Assembly: GCF_000024065.1 (NCBI RefSeq)
Contig: NC_013174.1
Span: 248,001 to 312,000 of the forward strand
Source of the DNA: Jonesia denitrificans DSM 20603
GTDB taxonomy: Bacteria; Actinomycetota; Actinomycetes; Actinomycetales; Cellulomonadaceae
Direction of reading: 5' to 3'
DNA length: 64,000 bases
Part shown: piece by piece, positions 26,238-35,928 of the stretch
Layout: each line of letters begins with the position of its first letter
Position numbering within the stretch: position 1 is the stretch's first letter
Notes under the pieces: model-generated
What the model saw: the letters and a program-made list of their open reading frames with translations, nothing else
The model's database searches: none
What the model was told of the DNA's origin: nothing
Translations under genes and position numbers: made by a program

Positions 26238-27911
26238 TTAGTTGTTCAGTGCGTCGCTGACGACGTTTTTCGCTTCAGTTTGCACGGTGGCGAGGTGGTC
26301 GGCGGAGACGAATGATTCAGCATAGATTTTGTAGACGTCTTCGGTGCCGGAGGGGCGTGCCGCGAACCAGGCGTTGTCGGTGGTGACTTTGAGTCCTCCG
26401 ATGGCGGCGTTGTTGCCGGGCGCGGTGGTGAGGCGTTCTGTGATGGGGTCACCGGCGAGGGTTGTGGCGGTGACTTGGTCGGGTGAGAGCTGGGCCAGGG
26501 TGGATTTTTGTTCCCGGGTTGCGGGTGCATCGATGCGCGCATACCAGGAGGATCCCAGTTCGTTGGTGAGGTCGGTGTGGTGTTGGGAGGGGCTCTTCCC
26601 GGTGACTGCGGTGATTTCTGATGCGAGGAGAGCCAGGAGGATACCGTCTTTGTCGGTGGTCCACACGGTGCCGTCAGCGCGGAGGAAGGATGCTCCTGCG
26701 GATTCTTCGCCACCAAACCCAACGGTTCCGTTGATGAGACCGGGGACGAACCATTTGAAACCGACGGGAACTTCGAGGAGTTGGCGTTGCAGGCCGTGGG
26801 CGACCCGGTCAATGAGAGCTGAGGAGACAAGGGTTTTCCCGATAGCAACGTTCGTGCCCCATTGTGGGCGAGCCCCGGAGAACAGGTAGTGGATGGCCAC
26901 GGCGAGGTAGTGGTTGGGGTTCATGAGACCAGCGTCGGGGGTGACGATCCCATGACGGTCGGCGTCAGCGTCATTTCCGGTGGCGATGTCGTAGGCGGCG
27001 TTGCCGCTCATGGTGTCAACGAGTGAAGCCATGGCGTAGGGGGATGAGCAGTCCATCCGGATCTTTGCGTCCCAGTCGAGGGTCATGAACCCCCACCGTG
27101 GATCAACTTGCGGGTTGACGACGGTGAGGTTGAGCCCATAGCGCTCGCCGATTGCCCCCCAGTATTCCACTGCGGCTCCACCGAGTGGGTCGGCGCCGAT
27201 GTGGAGCCCTGATTCTCGGATCGCGTCGAGGTTGAGAACGGAGGCAAGGTCGTCGACGTAGGCGGAGAGGTAGTCGTGTTTACCGAGGTTGGGGGCATTG
27301 AGCGCACGGTCGAGTGGGATGCGTGCGATGTGAGAGACCCCGGCCCGGAGGATGTCATTGGCGCGGTTGGCGATCCAGGTGGTTGCGTCGGAATCTGCGG
27401 GGCCGCCGTGGGGTGGGTTGTATTTGAATCCGCCGTCACGGGGTGGGTTATGTGAGGGTGTGACCACGATGCCGTCGGCAAGTTCGGGACCTGAGGTGCG
27501 CACCCCGTCTGCTGTGGTGGCTCCGTTGTGCAACAAGATGGCGTGGGAGACCGCTGGGGTGGGGGTGTAGGAGTCGCGTGCATCGACCATGACGTGAACG
27601 TCAGCGGCGATGAGGACTTCGAGGGCTGTTTGCCAGGCAGGGAGGGACAGGGCGTGGGTGTCGCGACCAATATAGAGGGGACCGTCGATGCCTTGGTTGC
27701 GCCGGTACTCGACGATCGCGGCGGTTGTGGCAATGATGTGCGCTTCGTTGAATGCCCGATCGAGTGAGGATCCTCGGTGCCCTGAGGTGCCGAATGTGAC
27801 CCGTTCAGCGATGTTTTCTGGGTCGGGCGTCTGGTCGTAGTAGGCGCTGACCAGCGCGTCAACGTCGATGAGGTCTTCTGCTGTGGCTCGCATGCCAGCT
27901 CGTGGGTCCAT
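26238..27911 (-). CDS. pgm: Alpha-D-glucose phosphoglucomutase
   Basis: This 557-residue cytosolic enzyme interconverts glucose-1-phosphate and glucose-6-phosphate, linking glycolysis with glycogen and cell-envelope sugar nucleotide synthesis. Conserved landmarks are TFGTSGHRG (about residue 40), the active-site phosphoserine loop TPSHNP (about 143) and the Mg-binding loop DADADRHG (about 303-310). GEESAG (about 393) contributes to sugar specificity. The start gives the family N-terminus MDPRAG...DLIDVDALVSAYYD. A frame extension of 90 further codons overlaps the promoter and the divergent DUF5926 gene and is rejected. Confidence 0.96.
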   Translation of the reverse strand: MDPRAGMRATAEDLIDVDALVSAYYDQTPDPENIAERVTFGTSGHRGSSLDRAFNEAHIIATTAAIVEYRRNQGIDGPLYIGRDTHALSLPAWQTALEVLIAADVHVMVDARDSYTPTPAVSHAILLHNGATTADGVRTSGPELADGIVVTPSHNPPRDGGFKYNPPHGGPADSDATTWIANRANDILRAGVSHIARIPLDRALNAPNLGKHDYLSAYVDDLASVLNLDAIRESGLHIGADPLGGAAVEYWGAIGERYGLNLTVVNPQVDPRWGFMTLDWDAKIRMDCSSPYAMASLVDTMSGNAAYDIATGNDADADRHGIVTPDAGLMNPNHYLAVAIHYLFSGARPQWGTNVAIGKTLVSSALIDRVAHGLQRQLLEVPVGFKWFVPGLINGTVGFGGEESAGASFLRADGTVWTTDKDGILLALLASEITAVTGKSPSQHHTDLTNELGSSWYARIDAPATREQKSTLAQLSPDQVTATTLAGDPITERLTTAPGNNAAIGGLKVTTDNAWFAARPSGTEDVYKIYAESFVSADHLATVQTEAKNVVSDALNN

Positions 27912-27992
27912 GTCTTTATCTTGGCAGAGATCGTGTGGCGATGCGGTGTGGACAGGGTGAGAGTTGGGGTGGGAGGACGGTAGGCTTGGGGC

Positions 27993-28817
27993 ATGGCGAA
28001 GAACACTGTTGAGTATGTTGCCCGGCCCTTTGAGGGAATCTCGGTGGAAGCTGACCTTGTCGCAATGCGTGAGGTTGTCCCTGCCGCAACGATTGCTGTG
28101 CGCACGACCGAGGAGTACGGCAGCCGTGACGTGATCATCACGACGTTTCTCCCTGACTCGTGGCCTGCGTTGCACCGGCAAGATGGCACCGTGTTGTTAG
28201 CAATGCAAACGCTGGCTGGTTCAGGTGACCTGTCGCGAGATATTGCCGCGAATTTGCTGGAAGCGCTGGACAGTGAACCGGGGACACCGGTGGTCCGTTC
28301 GGGACTGCCTGGGCCTGGACCCCGCCTGCAGGACGTTATTGACTGGTCGGGTGACCTTACCGTTGAGGTACACGACAACGTGGACTTTTGGGTTGACCCT
28401 TCCACGGACATGACCGAGGAAGTGCGCGCCAGCCTTGATGACGCCGCTGAATCGATGATTGACACTGTGAAGTTAAGTTCGGTGGATTCCGCGTACTGGA
28501 ACCGTATTGGCGCGAAAGAGTTCCTGCGCTGGTCAATGCCGCGTGATGAGGATCAGGTCATGAACGCCATTGCCCGGCTTCACGCCCGCCGTGAGTCCGC
28601 GATTGGTGAGGCCAGGTTCCTGGGGGCATTCCGTTCGTGTGGAATCGTCATTCCCGTGTGGGAGTTGCCGCGCGGTAGTGAAGCTGAAGACATTGACGGC
28701 GCAGTGGGTGAGTACTGGCCGCGCCTCGCAGCGGAACTCGATAATGATGCGCCACTCACATCAGATGAGCGCCGCGCAAAAGCGGGACTTGTCTCCCGTC
28801 AGGTGACATTGCGCTAA
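27993..28817 (+). CDS. DUF5926 family protein
   Basis: This 274-residue cytosolic protein has no known activity. The N-terminus (EYVARPFEGISVEADLVAMREVVPAATI) shows the family patterns VARPFEG and LVAMREVVPAA. The middle carries DVIITTFLPDSWPAL and LQTLAGSGDLSRDIA-like segments, and the end has FLGAFRSCGIVIPVW. The family is restricted to actinobacteria and is sometimes mis-annotated as SecA-related because members next to secretion genes end in a similar motif. There is no transmembrane segment or nucleotide motif. It is divergent from pgm, 81 bp apart, and is followed by a strong terminator. Confidence 0.85.
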   Translation: MAKNTVEYVARPFEGISVEADLVAMREVVPAATIAVRTTEEYGSRDVIITTFLPDSWPALHRQDGTVLLAMQTLAGSGDLSRDIAANLLEALDSEPGTPVVRSGLPGPGPRLQDVIDWSGDLTVEVHDNVDFWVDPSTDMTEEVRASLDDAAESMIDTVKLSSVDSAYWNRIGAKEFLRWSMPRDEDQVMNAIARLHARRESAIGEARFLGAFRSCGIVIPVWELPRGSEAEDIDGAVGEYWPRLAAELDNDAPLTSDERRAKAGLVSRQVTLR

Positions 28818-28837
28818 CACCCAACCGCGCATCATCT

Positions 28838-28871
28838 GGCACAAGGTGAGGGTGTGGCCTCACCTTGTGCC
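28838..28871 (+). terminator. Stem-loop terminator after the DUF5926 gene
   Basis: A perfect 14-bp stem (28838-28851 with 28858-28871) has a 6-nt loop. Flanking bases (GCATCAT on the left, ATGATGTGC on the right) can extend it with small bulges. It is 21 bp after the stop. No U-tract follows. Confidence 0.7.
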
Positions 28872-28964
28872 CATGATGTGCCGATACGAGTGGCAGGCGT
28901 TCGCGCAGGGAACTACCTTGGATAAAGACCAAGGTTTTTCCATGATCAAGGCAAGGAATCACAA

Positions 28965-29786
28965 GTGTCAGGTATGCAGCCGACTGAACCAAGCAACGCG
29001 GAGCCCACTGCGGCGCGTACCCGCCGCGCCAAATCCCAATCGTCCCAAGCTGATGAACGCGACCTTCAACGCCAACGTGTTGCCGTTGTCATCCCCGCGA
29101 AAGACGAAGCTCGACGCATTGCCCAAACAGTCCGTGCAGCCAAAGCCATCCCGCACGTTGATCTTGTCCTCGTGGTTGACGACGGAAGCGAAGACAACAC
29201 CCAAGACGTTGCCCGTGACGCAGGGGCCGTGGTAGTCCGCCACTCCCACAACCGCGGAAAAGCCGCAGCAATGGAAACGGGGGCTGCTGTTGTCGCGATG
29301 CGTGATGCACCAGGGCGCCTACCACGCTTACTCCTTTTCATTGATGGTGACCTCGCAGAAACAGCCGTGAACACGGCACCGCTGATCGACCCCGTCCTCA
29401 CTGGGAACGCGGACCTTGCCATCGCGTTGCTCCCCCCACAGCCGGGTGCAGGCGGGCGCGGCTTCGTGGTCGGTGCCGCACGCAAAGCCATCAGTTCCCT
29501 GACCGGGTGGGCCCCCACCCAACCTCTGTCCGGTATGCGCTGCCTGACCCGAGAAGCATTCGAAGCAGCCACCCCACTCGCTCGCGGTTGGGGTGTTGAA
29601 ACCGGGATGACCATTGACCTCCTCAGCCAAGGGTATGTGGCCGTGGAAGTGCCGTGCGACCTCAAACACCGCCCCTCCGGTAAAGACTGGAAAGGTCAAC
29701 TTCACCGAGCCGCGCAGTACCGAGACGTGAAAATGGCGATTGGCGCACGCAGGCTTCGGCGGGTGGGTGCACAGAAGAAGAACTAG
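28965..29786 (+). CDS. Family 2 glycosyltransferase
   Basis: This 273-residue cytosolic or membrane-associated enzyme has the GT-A fold: VVIPAKDEARRI (about residue 40), the nucleotide-binding VVDDGSEDNT (about 68) and the metal-binding FIDGDL (about 124) in place of the classic DxD. The acceptor-side segment SLTGWAPTQPLSGMRCLTREAF (two parts, GWAPTQPLSG and MRCLTREAF) resembles GpgS/polyprenol-phosphate transferases. There is no transmembrane helix. GTG 28965 has AAGGA eight bases upstream; ATG 28974 is possible. The substrate is unknown; sugar transfer to a lipid or glycerate acceptor is plausible. It overlaps the convergent hydrolase by 4 bp. Confidence 0.88.
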   Translation: MSGMQPTEPSNAEPTAARTRRAKSQSSQADERDLQRQRVAVVIPAKDEARRIAQTVRAAKAIPHVDLVLVVDDGSEDNTQDVARDAGAVVVRHSHNRGKAAAMETGAAVVAMRDAPGRLPRLLLFIDGDLAETAVNTAPLIDPVLTGNADLAIALLPPQPGAGGRGFVVGAARKAISSLTGWAPTQPLSGMRCLTREAFEAATPLARGWGVETGMTIDLLSQGYVAVEVPCDLKHRPSGKDWKGQLHRAAQYRDVKMAIGARRLRRVGAQKKN

Positions 29787-30628
29787 TTCCCCAGAGCGTT
29801 AAGCAGCGCACTATTCACCTCGTGCCGGTGCGTCCACAACAAGCCGTGGGGCGCATCGGTGATGTCAGTGATCGTGGCGCGCTGTACCCACTGTGGAACA
29901 CGTTGCGCTGTTGCGGTGAACGGCAAAATCTGGTCTGCGGTGCCGTGAATGACGGTCACAGGCACGGTGTACCCGTTGATCACCTCAAGGTCGTTGCGGA
30001 AATCCTCCACCCACGAAAATGGAGCGTGAACAGCGCCGTGAGCGCTCGCGGCGTTCGCCACATGGTGGTGGTGGGCGAGAGCCTCGGGGGAGAGCCGCTC
30101 AGGCATAGTCTGGTCAGTGTTGAAGAAATTCTCTAGAAAACCTGTCATATGGGCGAACCGGTCGCGACGCACGGACGTAGAGAAGTCCTCAATGAATGCC
30201 ATGTCCACTGCACCGTCGGGGTTGTCCTCAGTGTTCAGCAAGTATGGTTGCAGGCACCCAATGAGCACAGCGTGGGCGACTCGTTCTTCCCCGTACCGCG
30301 CCAAGTAGCGAGTCACTTCACCTGACCCCATGGAGAACCCCACAAGGACAGTGTCGGTGAGTTCAAGGGTGGTGAGGACAGTGTTGAGATCCGAGGCGAA
30401 CGTGGTGTAGTTATACCCGGTTGGGGTCGCAGTAGACCGCCCAAAACCGCGCCGGTCGTAGGTGATGACCCGGTACCCGGCGTCAAGGAGCGCAGCGCTT
30501 TGGTGCTCCCAACTGGTTCCGTCTAACGGGTAGCCGTGGATGAGTACGACCGGTTGTCCGTGGCCTTCGTCGGTATAGTACAGCCCGACTGGTGTGCTGT
30601 TGTGCTGGTCAACGGTGATGAAACCCAT
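29783..30628 (-). CDS. Alpha/beta-fold hydrolase (cofactor-free haloperoxidase-like)
   Basis: This 281-residue cytosolic alpha/beta hydrolase has the oxyanion segment LIHGYPLDGTSWEHQ (about residue 29), the nucleophile elbow GFSMGSGEV (Ser about 99), a catalytic Asp in HGTADQILPF (about 230) and His in DAPHGLLWTH (about 260). The overall pattern (YDRRGFGRS, FSMGSGEVTRYL) is that of the non-heme chloroperoxidase/arylesterase group. AGGGGG precedes the ATG. The natural substrate is unknown. It is followed by the small Rho-N-like gene on the same strand upstream, 22 bp away. Confidence 0.9.
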   Translation of the reverse strand: MGFITVDQHNSTPVGLYYTDEGHGQPVVLIHGYPLDGTSWEHQSAALLDAGYRVITYDRRGFGRSTATPTGYNYTTFASDLNTVLTTLELTDTVLVGFSMGSGEVTRYLARYGEERVAHAVLIGCLQPYLLNTEDNPDGAVDMAFIEDFSTSVRRDRFAHMTGFLENFFNTDQTMPERLSPEALAHHHHVANAASAHGAVHAPFSWVEDFRNDLEVINGYTVPVTVIHGTADQILPFTATAQRVPQWVQRATITDITDAPHGLLWTHRHEVNSALLNALGN

Positions 30629-30649
30629 GTGTCCCCCTGGAGTGTGTGG

Positions 30650-30931
30650 TCAGTGGTTGCGGAGTGCGTCAATGAGTTCAGCTTTTCGCATGCGCGAATA
30701 ACCGCTCATCCCCAACTCCTTTGCGCGGTTGTGGAGTTCGGTGACTGTCCAGTCCTCGTAGCTGCCTGAGGATCCCCCACGCGTGGAGATCGTGCTGTGC
30801 CCATCGCGTGCGGCGGCGTTAGAGATGCGGGCTGCCTTTTCTTTCGATGCGCCTTGGTCCCGTAGATCGTCGTACAGGTCCGGGTTCTTGATGCTGGGGT
30901 TATCCGATTCGTTCGATGTCGATGCTGGCAT
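30650..30931 (-). CDS. Small Rho-N-domain-like protein (DUF7218 type)
   Basis: This 93-residue cytosolic protein has an N-terminal segment KNPDLYDDLRDQGASKEKAAR followed by the C-terminal EDWTVTELHNRAKELG and MRKAELIDALRNH, a SAP/Rho-N-like helix pair that could bind nucleic acid. Such small proteins are common in actinobacteria with no known role. The ATG 30931 is preceded by AAGGGAG; the frame is open further upstream but without a site. It lies in the same orientation and 21 bp upstream of the hydrolase gene, so the two may be co-transcribed. Confidence 0.8.
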   Translation of the reverse strand: MPASTSNESDNPSIKNPDLYDDLRDQGASKEKAARISNAAARDGHSTISTRGGSSGSYEDWTVTELHNRAKELGMSGYSRMRKAELIDALRNH

Positions 30932-30992
30932 CAGTGCTCCCTTCGTGGCGTCCGTATCGGTCCACGATCCACGGTAGCGAGCCGACGAGTTT

Positions 30993-33347
30993 TTAGCGCG
31001 TTGACCGATCAATGGGGGTGGTCAGCCCTGCTTGTTTGATGCGGGTGGTGATGGACAAAATCCACCGGGCATAGGTGGCAATGAGCAGTGGGACCAGCAC
31101 CGCAAGGCCAATGGCAACGATGACAACGCCAGAATCGTTGACTGCGGTGCCAATAGCGAGCGCAACGTAGACCGCGTACACGGTGGGGAGGAACAGCGGG
31201 GTGTCAGTGGCGATCTGTTTGAGTGGTACGCCACCGGTCAACCAATGGTAGGGAGCCAGTTGGCCTGAGTCTTTGGCAGCGAGGCGCACGGGACGGCCCA
31301 GAACAATGAGGAGCACCAAAATCGCGGTAATTGCCACTAACGCTAGCGGGTTGGTGAAGGTGGAGAAGTTCGCTGCAAGTTTGCGACCCACAACATCAAG
31401 CAGACCACCGTCAAGGACTGTATCGACAAAACGACCCAGATGGGTGCGGTCTTCTTCCGGGCGCAACCAGTCAACCACCGCAAATGACGAGACAACTGCG
31501 ACTGCAGCGAGCAGGACCCCGATGACGCGTTTGACTGTGATGCGAATACCAGCGGCCCATAGGGTCAGCAGCGCGAATGCAGGGAACAAGGCGGGTGGCC
31601 CGCCAAAGTCAGCCCCCAGGGACGGCATCCCGTTGAGGAGGATCGCAGCTGTCCCAAGGAGCGCGACAGTCACAGCAGCGAGGCGTCGCTTTCCCGCAAC
31701 AACAAGTGTGTTCGCGAGCGCCCCAGCGAGTAACAGCGATGTTGTGGCGAACAGGGCAAATGACTGGTTGTTGAAACCGTAAAAGCGCCCGCCGACCATG
31801 GGTTGCACACCCATGAGCGCGGACACTTGGAGGCGTGCCCCTGTGGCGACGTCGATTGCGAGCACAGTGACGGTGATTGCGGAGACTACGGCAATAGGTC
31901 CAAACCGCCAGCCGCGCCACAGTGGAGACATCGCAATGGTGGCGATGAGCCCAATGATGATCACCGTGAGTGCTGCCAGCGTCAGGGTGGGGAGGGGGGA
32001 GCGCCACCAGGGGATGAGGTTGGCAAGGAGGGTGGCAACGGGGAGTGTGGCAATCGCGATCCCTGCGATTTGGCAACCGACAAGAAGCCCTCGGGAGTGG
32101 GCGGTTACCCAGGTAGCCCCTTTGGACATGCGCCGTAAGGACCGGCCCGAGAATACGTAAGACACCACGGCAAACAACGCAATGTTGACCACGCAGAACA
32201 GCAGGAAGAACGGTTCCACTATGGGGCGGGTTGCCAGTGTGTGGGTTTCGGCGTCAATAAGGACGTTGATGCGGTCTGTTGTGGATCCGGCCACGGTGTG
32301 TGCCCGCAGTGGTGACCCAACGAACTGAGCGGTGCGGGGCACATCGAGAAGAGACAGGACCGTGGTGGGGATGTCGGATGACTGGTTGAAACCTTGTTGT
32401 TTGGTGGAGGGCGAGGTAAGGAAGTTGCCTTGAACGCCTGCGCCGTCCATGGCGACGATGGATAGTCTGGGAGCCCCGGTGGGGTCAGACAGTGACGCAA
32501 GAATGATGGTGGTGTGTTCAAGGTCGGGGTCAACGGCACGAATGGCGCGGAGTGCGGCGTCCACGCGGGCATCAATTTCGGTGAGTTGCGCGGCAACAGA
32601 CGGGTCGTTGGCGGAGGTGGTGCGGCTGATGCGAAGGTGCCCGACGTCCGCGATGACGAGTCGTTGTGGTCCGGTGACGGTGTTGAGGGCGGCACGCATT
32701 TGTCCTGACAGTGCCGATGTGGTGGAGAGGCGGGAGAAAAACGTTCCGGTGACCTGTCCGTCGCTGTTAGCCAACGCGATGGCGGCGCCTGGCCCTACTG
32801 CGGCTGTGGAGACCCCGGCGTCGGTGAGGGTGGTGGCGAAGGTGCCGAGTTGGGCGGAGTATTTTTGGCTAGCCACCGCATCGGTTAGCGCTTGCCAGTG
32901 GGGGACGGTTGCGGTGGTGATTCCGCTGGGATCACCGGCGGATTCGGGGGGTTCTTCAAGGTAACGGCATGGTCCGGCAGCTCCGTTGATGGCATCCCCG
33001 GCGCGGTTACCGGCGTTGAGTGCGAGCCACCCGTCTGCAGGGCAGGTGGAGGGACGGACGTTGCGAACAACGAGGTTCCCGATGGCTGCGGAGCGGGCGA
33101 ACTGGAAGAGTGCGGGGGTTGTGTCTGCGGTGACGTCGCTCCACCGGATGCCGCCTGTGCCCAGGACGACGACTTGTTGTTCTGGTGGGGTGGTGTCCGC
33201 TGTGTGTGGTGTGGCGTGAGCAGCGGTTGGGTGGAGTAGGCCGCTGAGGAGAGCAACGCAGGCGAGGACCATCAGTGCACCCCACCGGCGGGTAGCACGG
33301 GTGGGGTTGCGGGCGGGGGTCACGGCGGGGTGAGGCGTGAAGGGCAC
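30993..33347 (-). CDS. Membrane protein with secreted alkaline-phosphatase-like N-terminal domain
   Basis: This 784-residue protein does not match a characterised family I can name. A signal peptide (WGALMVLACVALLSGLLHP, ending near Ala 44) is followed by a 340-residue extracytoplasmic domain. That domain begins QQVVVLGTGGIRWSDV, with TPALFQFARSAAIGNL and CPADGWLALNAGNRA, an arrangement like the N-terminus of sulfatase/alkaline-phosphatase folds. The C-terminal 400 residues contain about nine hydrophobic helices. A polar basic tail ends in the cytosol. It may act on cell-wall polymers or lipid-linked sugars (inference). The start is GTG 33347 with AGGGG upstream. The downstream neighbour on the same strand encodes the Rho-N-like protein. 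Confidence 0.75.
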   Translation of the reverse strand: MPFTPHPAVTPARNPTRATRRWGALMVLACVALLSGLLHPTAAHATPHTADTTPPEQQVVVLGTGGIRWSDVTADTTPALFQFARSAAIGNLVVRNVRPSTCPADGWLALNAGNRAGDAINGAAGPCRYLEEPPESAGDPSGITTATVPHWQALTDAVASQKYSAQLGTFATTLTDAGVSTAAVGPGAAIALANSDGQVTGTFFSRLSTTSALSGQMRAALNTVTGPQRLVIADVGHLRISRTTSANDPSVAAQLTEIDARVDAALRAIRAVDPDLEHTTIILASLSDPTGAPRLSIVAMDGAGVQGNFLTSPSTKQQGFNQSSDIPTTVLSLLDVPRTAQFVGSPLRAHTVAGSTTDRINVLIDAETHTLATRPIVEPFFLLFCVVNIALFAVVSYVFSGRSLRRMSKGATWVTAHSRGLLVGCQIAGIAIATLPVATLLANLIPWWRSPLPTLTLAALTVIIIGLIATIAMSPLWRGWRFGPIAVVSAITVTVLAIDVATGARLQVSALMGVQPMVGGRFYGFNNQSFALFATTSLLLAGALANTLVVAGKRRLAAVTVALLGTAAILLNGMPSLGADFGGPPALFPAFALLTLWAAGIRITVKRVIGVLLAAVAVVSSFAVVDWLRPEEDRTHLGRFVDTVLDGGLLDVVGRKLAANFSTFTNPLALVAITAILVLLIVLGRPVRLAAKDSGQLAPYHWLTGGVPLKQIATDTPLFLPTVYAVYVALAIGTAVNDSGVVIVAIGLAVLVPLLIATYARWILSITTRIKQAGLTTPIDRSTR

Positions 33348-33371
33348 CCCCTAAGCCTACGTGACGCGGTG

Positions 33372-34592
33372 TTATTGGAGCCGGGGGAGAGGTGAACGTA
33401 CCGTGAGCGCCTGTGGGTCAACCCATGTGCGCACTGTGCGGGCGCGGCCAATCACGTCACCGTCGACTTGGGCTTGTGCCCCTTGTTCGACCTCGATGAG
33501 CGATGTGTGGGCTCGGGTGTGGTCGATGCGTCCCACTTTGCGTTCGAGGACGGTGGTGAATCCGAAGCCTTGCATGACGACTTCACCAAAGAGTTGCACC
33601 CACCCGGCAAGTCCGCCGCGAGTGTCGATGGCAGCGATGTCGTGGATGCCGTCGTCAATGACAGCGTCGGGGATGAGGGTGATCCCGCCGGGTAATCGGC
33701 CACAGTTACCGACCATCAGGGTGCGCAATTGTGTGGTGAAGACCCGGTCATCGTCCAGGGTGATGCGGACTCTGAGGCGTTGCCCGTGCAGGTGTCGGAC
33801 CCCAGCGACGAAGTAGGCAACCCACCCCATTTTCGCTTTGAGTTCGTTGTCAGCGTCAGCGATCATTGCGGCGTCAAACCCGACTCCAGCGATGACAAGG
33901 AAGAGGTGCTTGGCCGTGTCAGCTGGCACTGCTTCTGAGGAGTTAGCACGGTGTGCTGCACGTTCACGTGCACCTTTTGTCCGCGCTGTTTGTGCGTCGC
34001 GTAGTGCTTGGAGATGGAGTGAGTCATCAGGGTCGACGACTTCCAACCAGCCCACATCAATCCGACGATCCACACCGGTGAGGAGCACATCGAACGCCTC
34101 TTCCCGGTTGGCCACGGGAATGTCGAGGTTGCGGGCGAGTAAGTTTCCGGTACCGAGCGGCAAAATGCCCATGGGGGTGGTCGTTCCCGTCAGGGCGGTG
34201 GCCACAGCACGTACGGTACCGTCACCGCCCACGGCAACAACGAGGTCAGCGCCGCGTGCGATCGCTTCACGGGCCTGACCGGTGCCGGGATCCTCGACGG
34301 TGGTTTCAAGCCACAACGGTTCGGGTAACTCTTCAGCAGCGCACCGCAACAACAACGCTGTTTTCAGGTCGGAAACCCCAGGTTTGGATGGGTTCGCAAT
34401 GAAAGCAACGTGCGGTTGTGATAGTTCCTCCACTAGTGGGGACTCTTCCCCGCGACGGTGGGAGAACAGGGCAGACAGCATGTCCTTGACTCCGCGAAGT
34501 TCACGGCTATGCACAAAAAGGACCACACTCATGGCAACGGCAGCGATCATCACAACGATCGCAGCGGTCAACAGCCACTGTTCTGCACTCAT
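33372..34592 (-). CDS. Diacylglycerol kinase/lipid kinase family protein
   Basis: This 406-residue protein has an N-terminal transmembrane helix (LLTAAIVVMIAAVAMSVVLF) and a DAGK catalytic domain. Motifs are FIANPSKPG (about residue 65), the nucleotide-binding VVAVGGDGTVRAVA (about 120) and LPLGTGNLLARN (about 145). The C-terminal half carries the typical beta-domain (VGNCGRLPGGITLIPDA). It probably phosphorylates a membrane lipid such as diacylglycerol, in salvage or phosphatidylinositol-type lipid synthesis. ATG 34592 starts the protein; longer upstream frames overlap the divergent serS gene and are rejected. No strong ribosome-binding site is visible, so the mRNA may be leaderless. Confidence 0.9.
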   Translation of the reverse strand: MSAEQWLLTAAIVVMIAAVAMSVVLFVHSRELRGVKDMLSALFSHRRGEESPLVEELSQPHVAFIANPSKPGVSDLKTALLLRCAAEELPEPLWLETTVEDPGTGQAREAIARGADLVVAVGGDGTVRAVATALTGTTTPMGILPLGTGNLLARNLDIPVANREEAFDVLLTGVDRRIDVGWLEVVDPDDSLHLQALRDAQTARTKGARERAAHRANSSEAVPADTAKHLFLVIAGVGFDAAMIADADNELKAKMGWVAYFVAGVRHLHGQRLRVRITLDDDRVFTTQLRTLMVGNCGRLPGGITLIPDAVIDDGIHDIAAIDTRGGLAGWVQLFGEVVMQGFGFTTVLERKVGRIDHTRAHTSLIEVEQGAQAQVDGDVIGRARTVRTWVDPQALTVRSPLPRLQ

Positions 34593-34647
34593 GGCATAAC
34601 GGTATCCGCTTTCGCGACCAGGTGCCTTTCCTCGGTACTCTTGGAGA

Positions 34648-35928
34648 GTGATTGATCTACGCACCCTCCGCGAGAACCCAGACCTTGTCCGACAAAGCCA
34701 AATTGCCCGGGGTGACGACCCCGGAATCGTCGACACCATCCTCGAAGCCGACGTGCGCCGACGCACCGCGTTGTCCGAGTTTGAAGCCCTTCGGGCACGG
34801 CAAAAGAGCATCGGGAAGGACGTGGCGCGCGCATCGGGAAGCGAGAAAGACGCACTCCTCACGGAAACAAAACAGATCGCCGCAAAGGTCAAAGAACTCA
34901 ACCAGGTGCAGCAAGACGCCAACGAGGAACTCAACACATTGTTGCTCCAGGTGGCCAACATCGTTGAGGGCGCCCCTGTTGGTGGCGAGGAGGACTACAT
35001 TGTCCTGCGCCACGAAGGGCAACCCCGCGACTTCACCGCCGAAGGCATGTCACCCAAAGACCACCTTGCTATCGGTGAAGGGTTGCGCGCTATTGACACG
35101 GAGCGCGGTGCAAAAGTGTCCGGTTCGCGGTTTTACTACCTCACCGGCATTGGTGCCCGCCTCGAACTGGCCTTGCTCAACGCGGCCGTTGACCAAGCAG
35201 TTGCCGCCGGGTTTACACCCATGATTACCCCCACAATTGTGAACCCTGACGTCATGCGTGGCACCGGGTTCCTTGGGGCCCATGCCGACGAAATCTACTA
35301 CCTCGGTGCTGATGATCAATACCTTGTTGGGACCTCGGAAGTTGCACTCGCCGGGTATCACTCCAAGGAAATTGTTGACCTATCCAACGGTCCACTGCGG
35401 TACGCCGGGTGGAGCGCCTGCTACCGGCGTGAAGCCGGATCACACGGTAAAGATGTGCGTGGCATCATCCGTGTGCACCAGTTCCACAAGGTAGAAATGT
35501 TCTCCTACTGCACCCCGGCTGACGCTGAGGCGGAACATGCGCGCCTGCTTGCCTGGGAAGAGGAGATGCTCAAAAAATGCGAGCTACCCTACCGTGTTAT
35601 TGACACCGCAGCCGGGGACCTGGGGTCCTCTGCCGCACGCAAGTTTGACTGTGAAGCCTGGCTCCCCAGCCAAGAGCGCTACCTTGAACTCACCTCAACC
35701 TCGAACTGCACAACGTTCCAAGCCCGCCGGTTGGGTGTGCGCGAACGTGTCGAGGTTGATGGAAAATCTGAAACCCAAACCGTGGCTACCCTCAACGGAA
35801 CGCTTGCCACCACCCGGTGGATCGTCGCCTTGCTAGAAAACCACCAACAAGCTGACGGATCCGTGTATGTACCGGTTGCGTTGCGCCCATACCTTGGTGG
35901 ACTTGAGGTGCTGGAGCCCAGCGCGTGA
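34648..35928 (+). CDS. serS: Serine--tRNA ligase
   Basis: This 426-residue class II aminoacyl-tRNA synthetase charges tRNA-Ser and is essential. The N-terminal 110 residues form the long antiparallel coiled coil that holds the tRNA variable arm ([38 protein letters not shown]). Motif 2 is seen in [18 protein letters not shown] (about residue 255-270), and motif 3 near [20 protein letters not shown] (about 380). GTG 34648 follows GGAGA. The stop overlaps the start of the HAD gene by 4 bp. Both tRNA-Ser genes in the window (47561 and 60995) are its substrates. Confidence 0.97.
   Translation: MIDLRTLRENPDLVRQSQIARGDDPGIVDTILEADVRRRTALSEFEALRARQKSIGKDVARASGSEKDALLTETKQIAAKVKELNQVQQDANEELNTLLLQVANIVEGAPVGGEEDYIVLRHEGQPRDFTAEGMSPKDHLAIGEGLRAIDTERGAKVSGSRFYYLTGIGARLELALLNAAVDQAVAAGFTPMITPTIVNPDVMRGTGFLGAHADEIYYLGADDQYLVGTSEVALAGYHSKEIVDLSNGPLRYAGWSACYRREAGSHGKDVRGIIRVHQFHKVEMFSYCTPADAEAEHARLLAWEEEMLKKCELPYRVIDTAAGDLGSSAARKFDCEAWLPSQERYLELTSTSNCTTFQARRLGVRERVEVDGKSETQTVATLNGTLATTRWIVALLENHQQADGSVYVPVALRPYLGGLEVLEPSA

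Noticed and set aside
26011-26241. Open frame of 76 codons downstream of the GNAT gene
   Set aside because: It spans the pgm terminator, lacks a ribosome-binding site and has no recognisable product.
27912-28181. 90-codon N-terminal extension of pgm
   Set aside because: It overlaps the divergent DUF5926 gene and lacks family similarity; the family start is at 27911.
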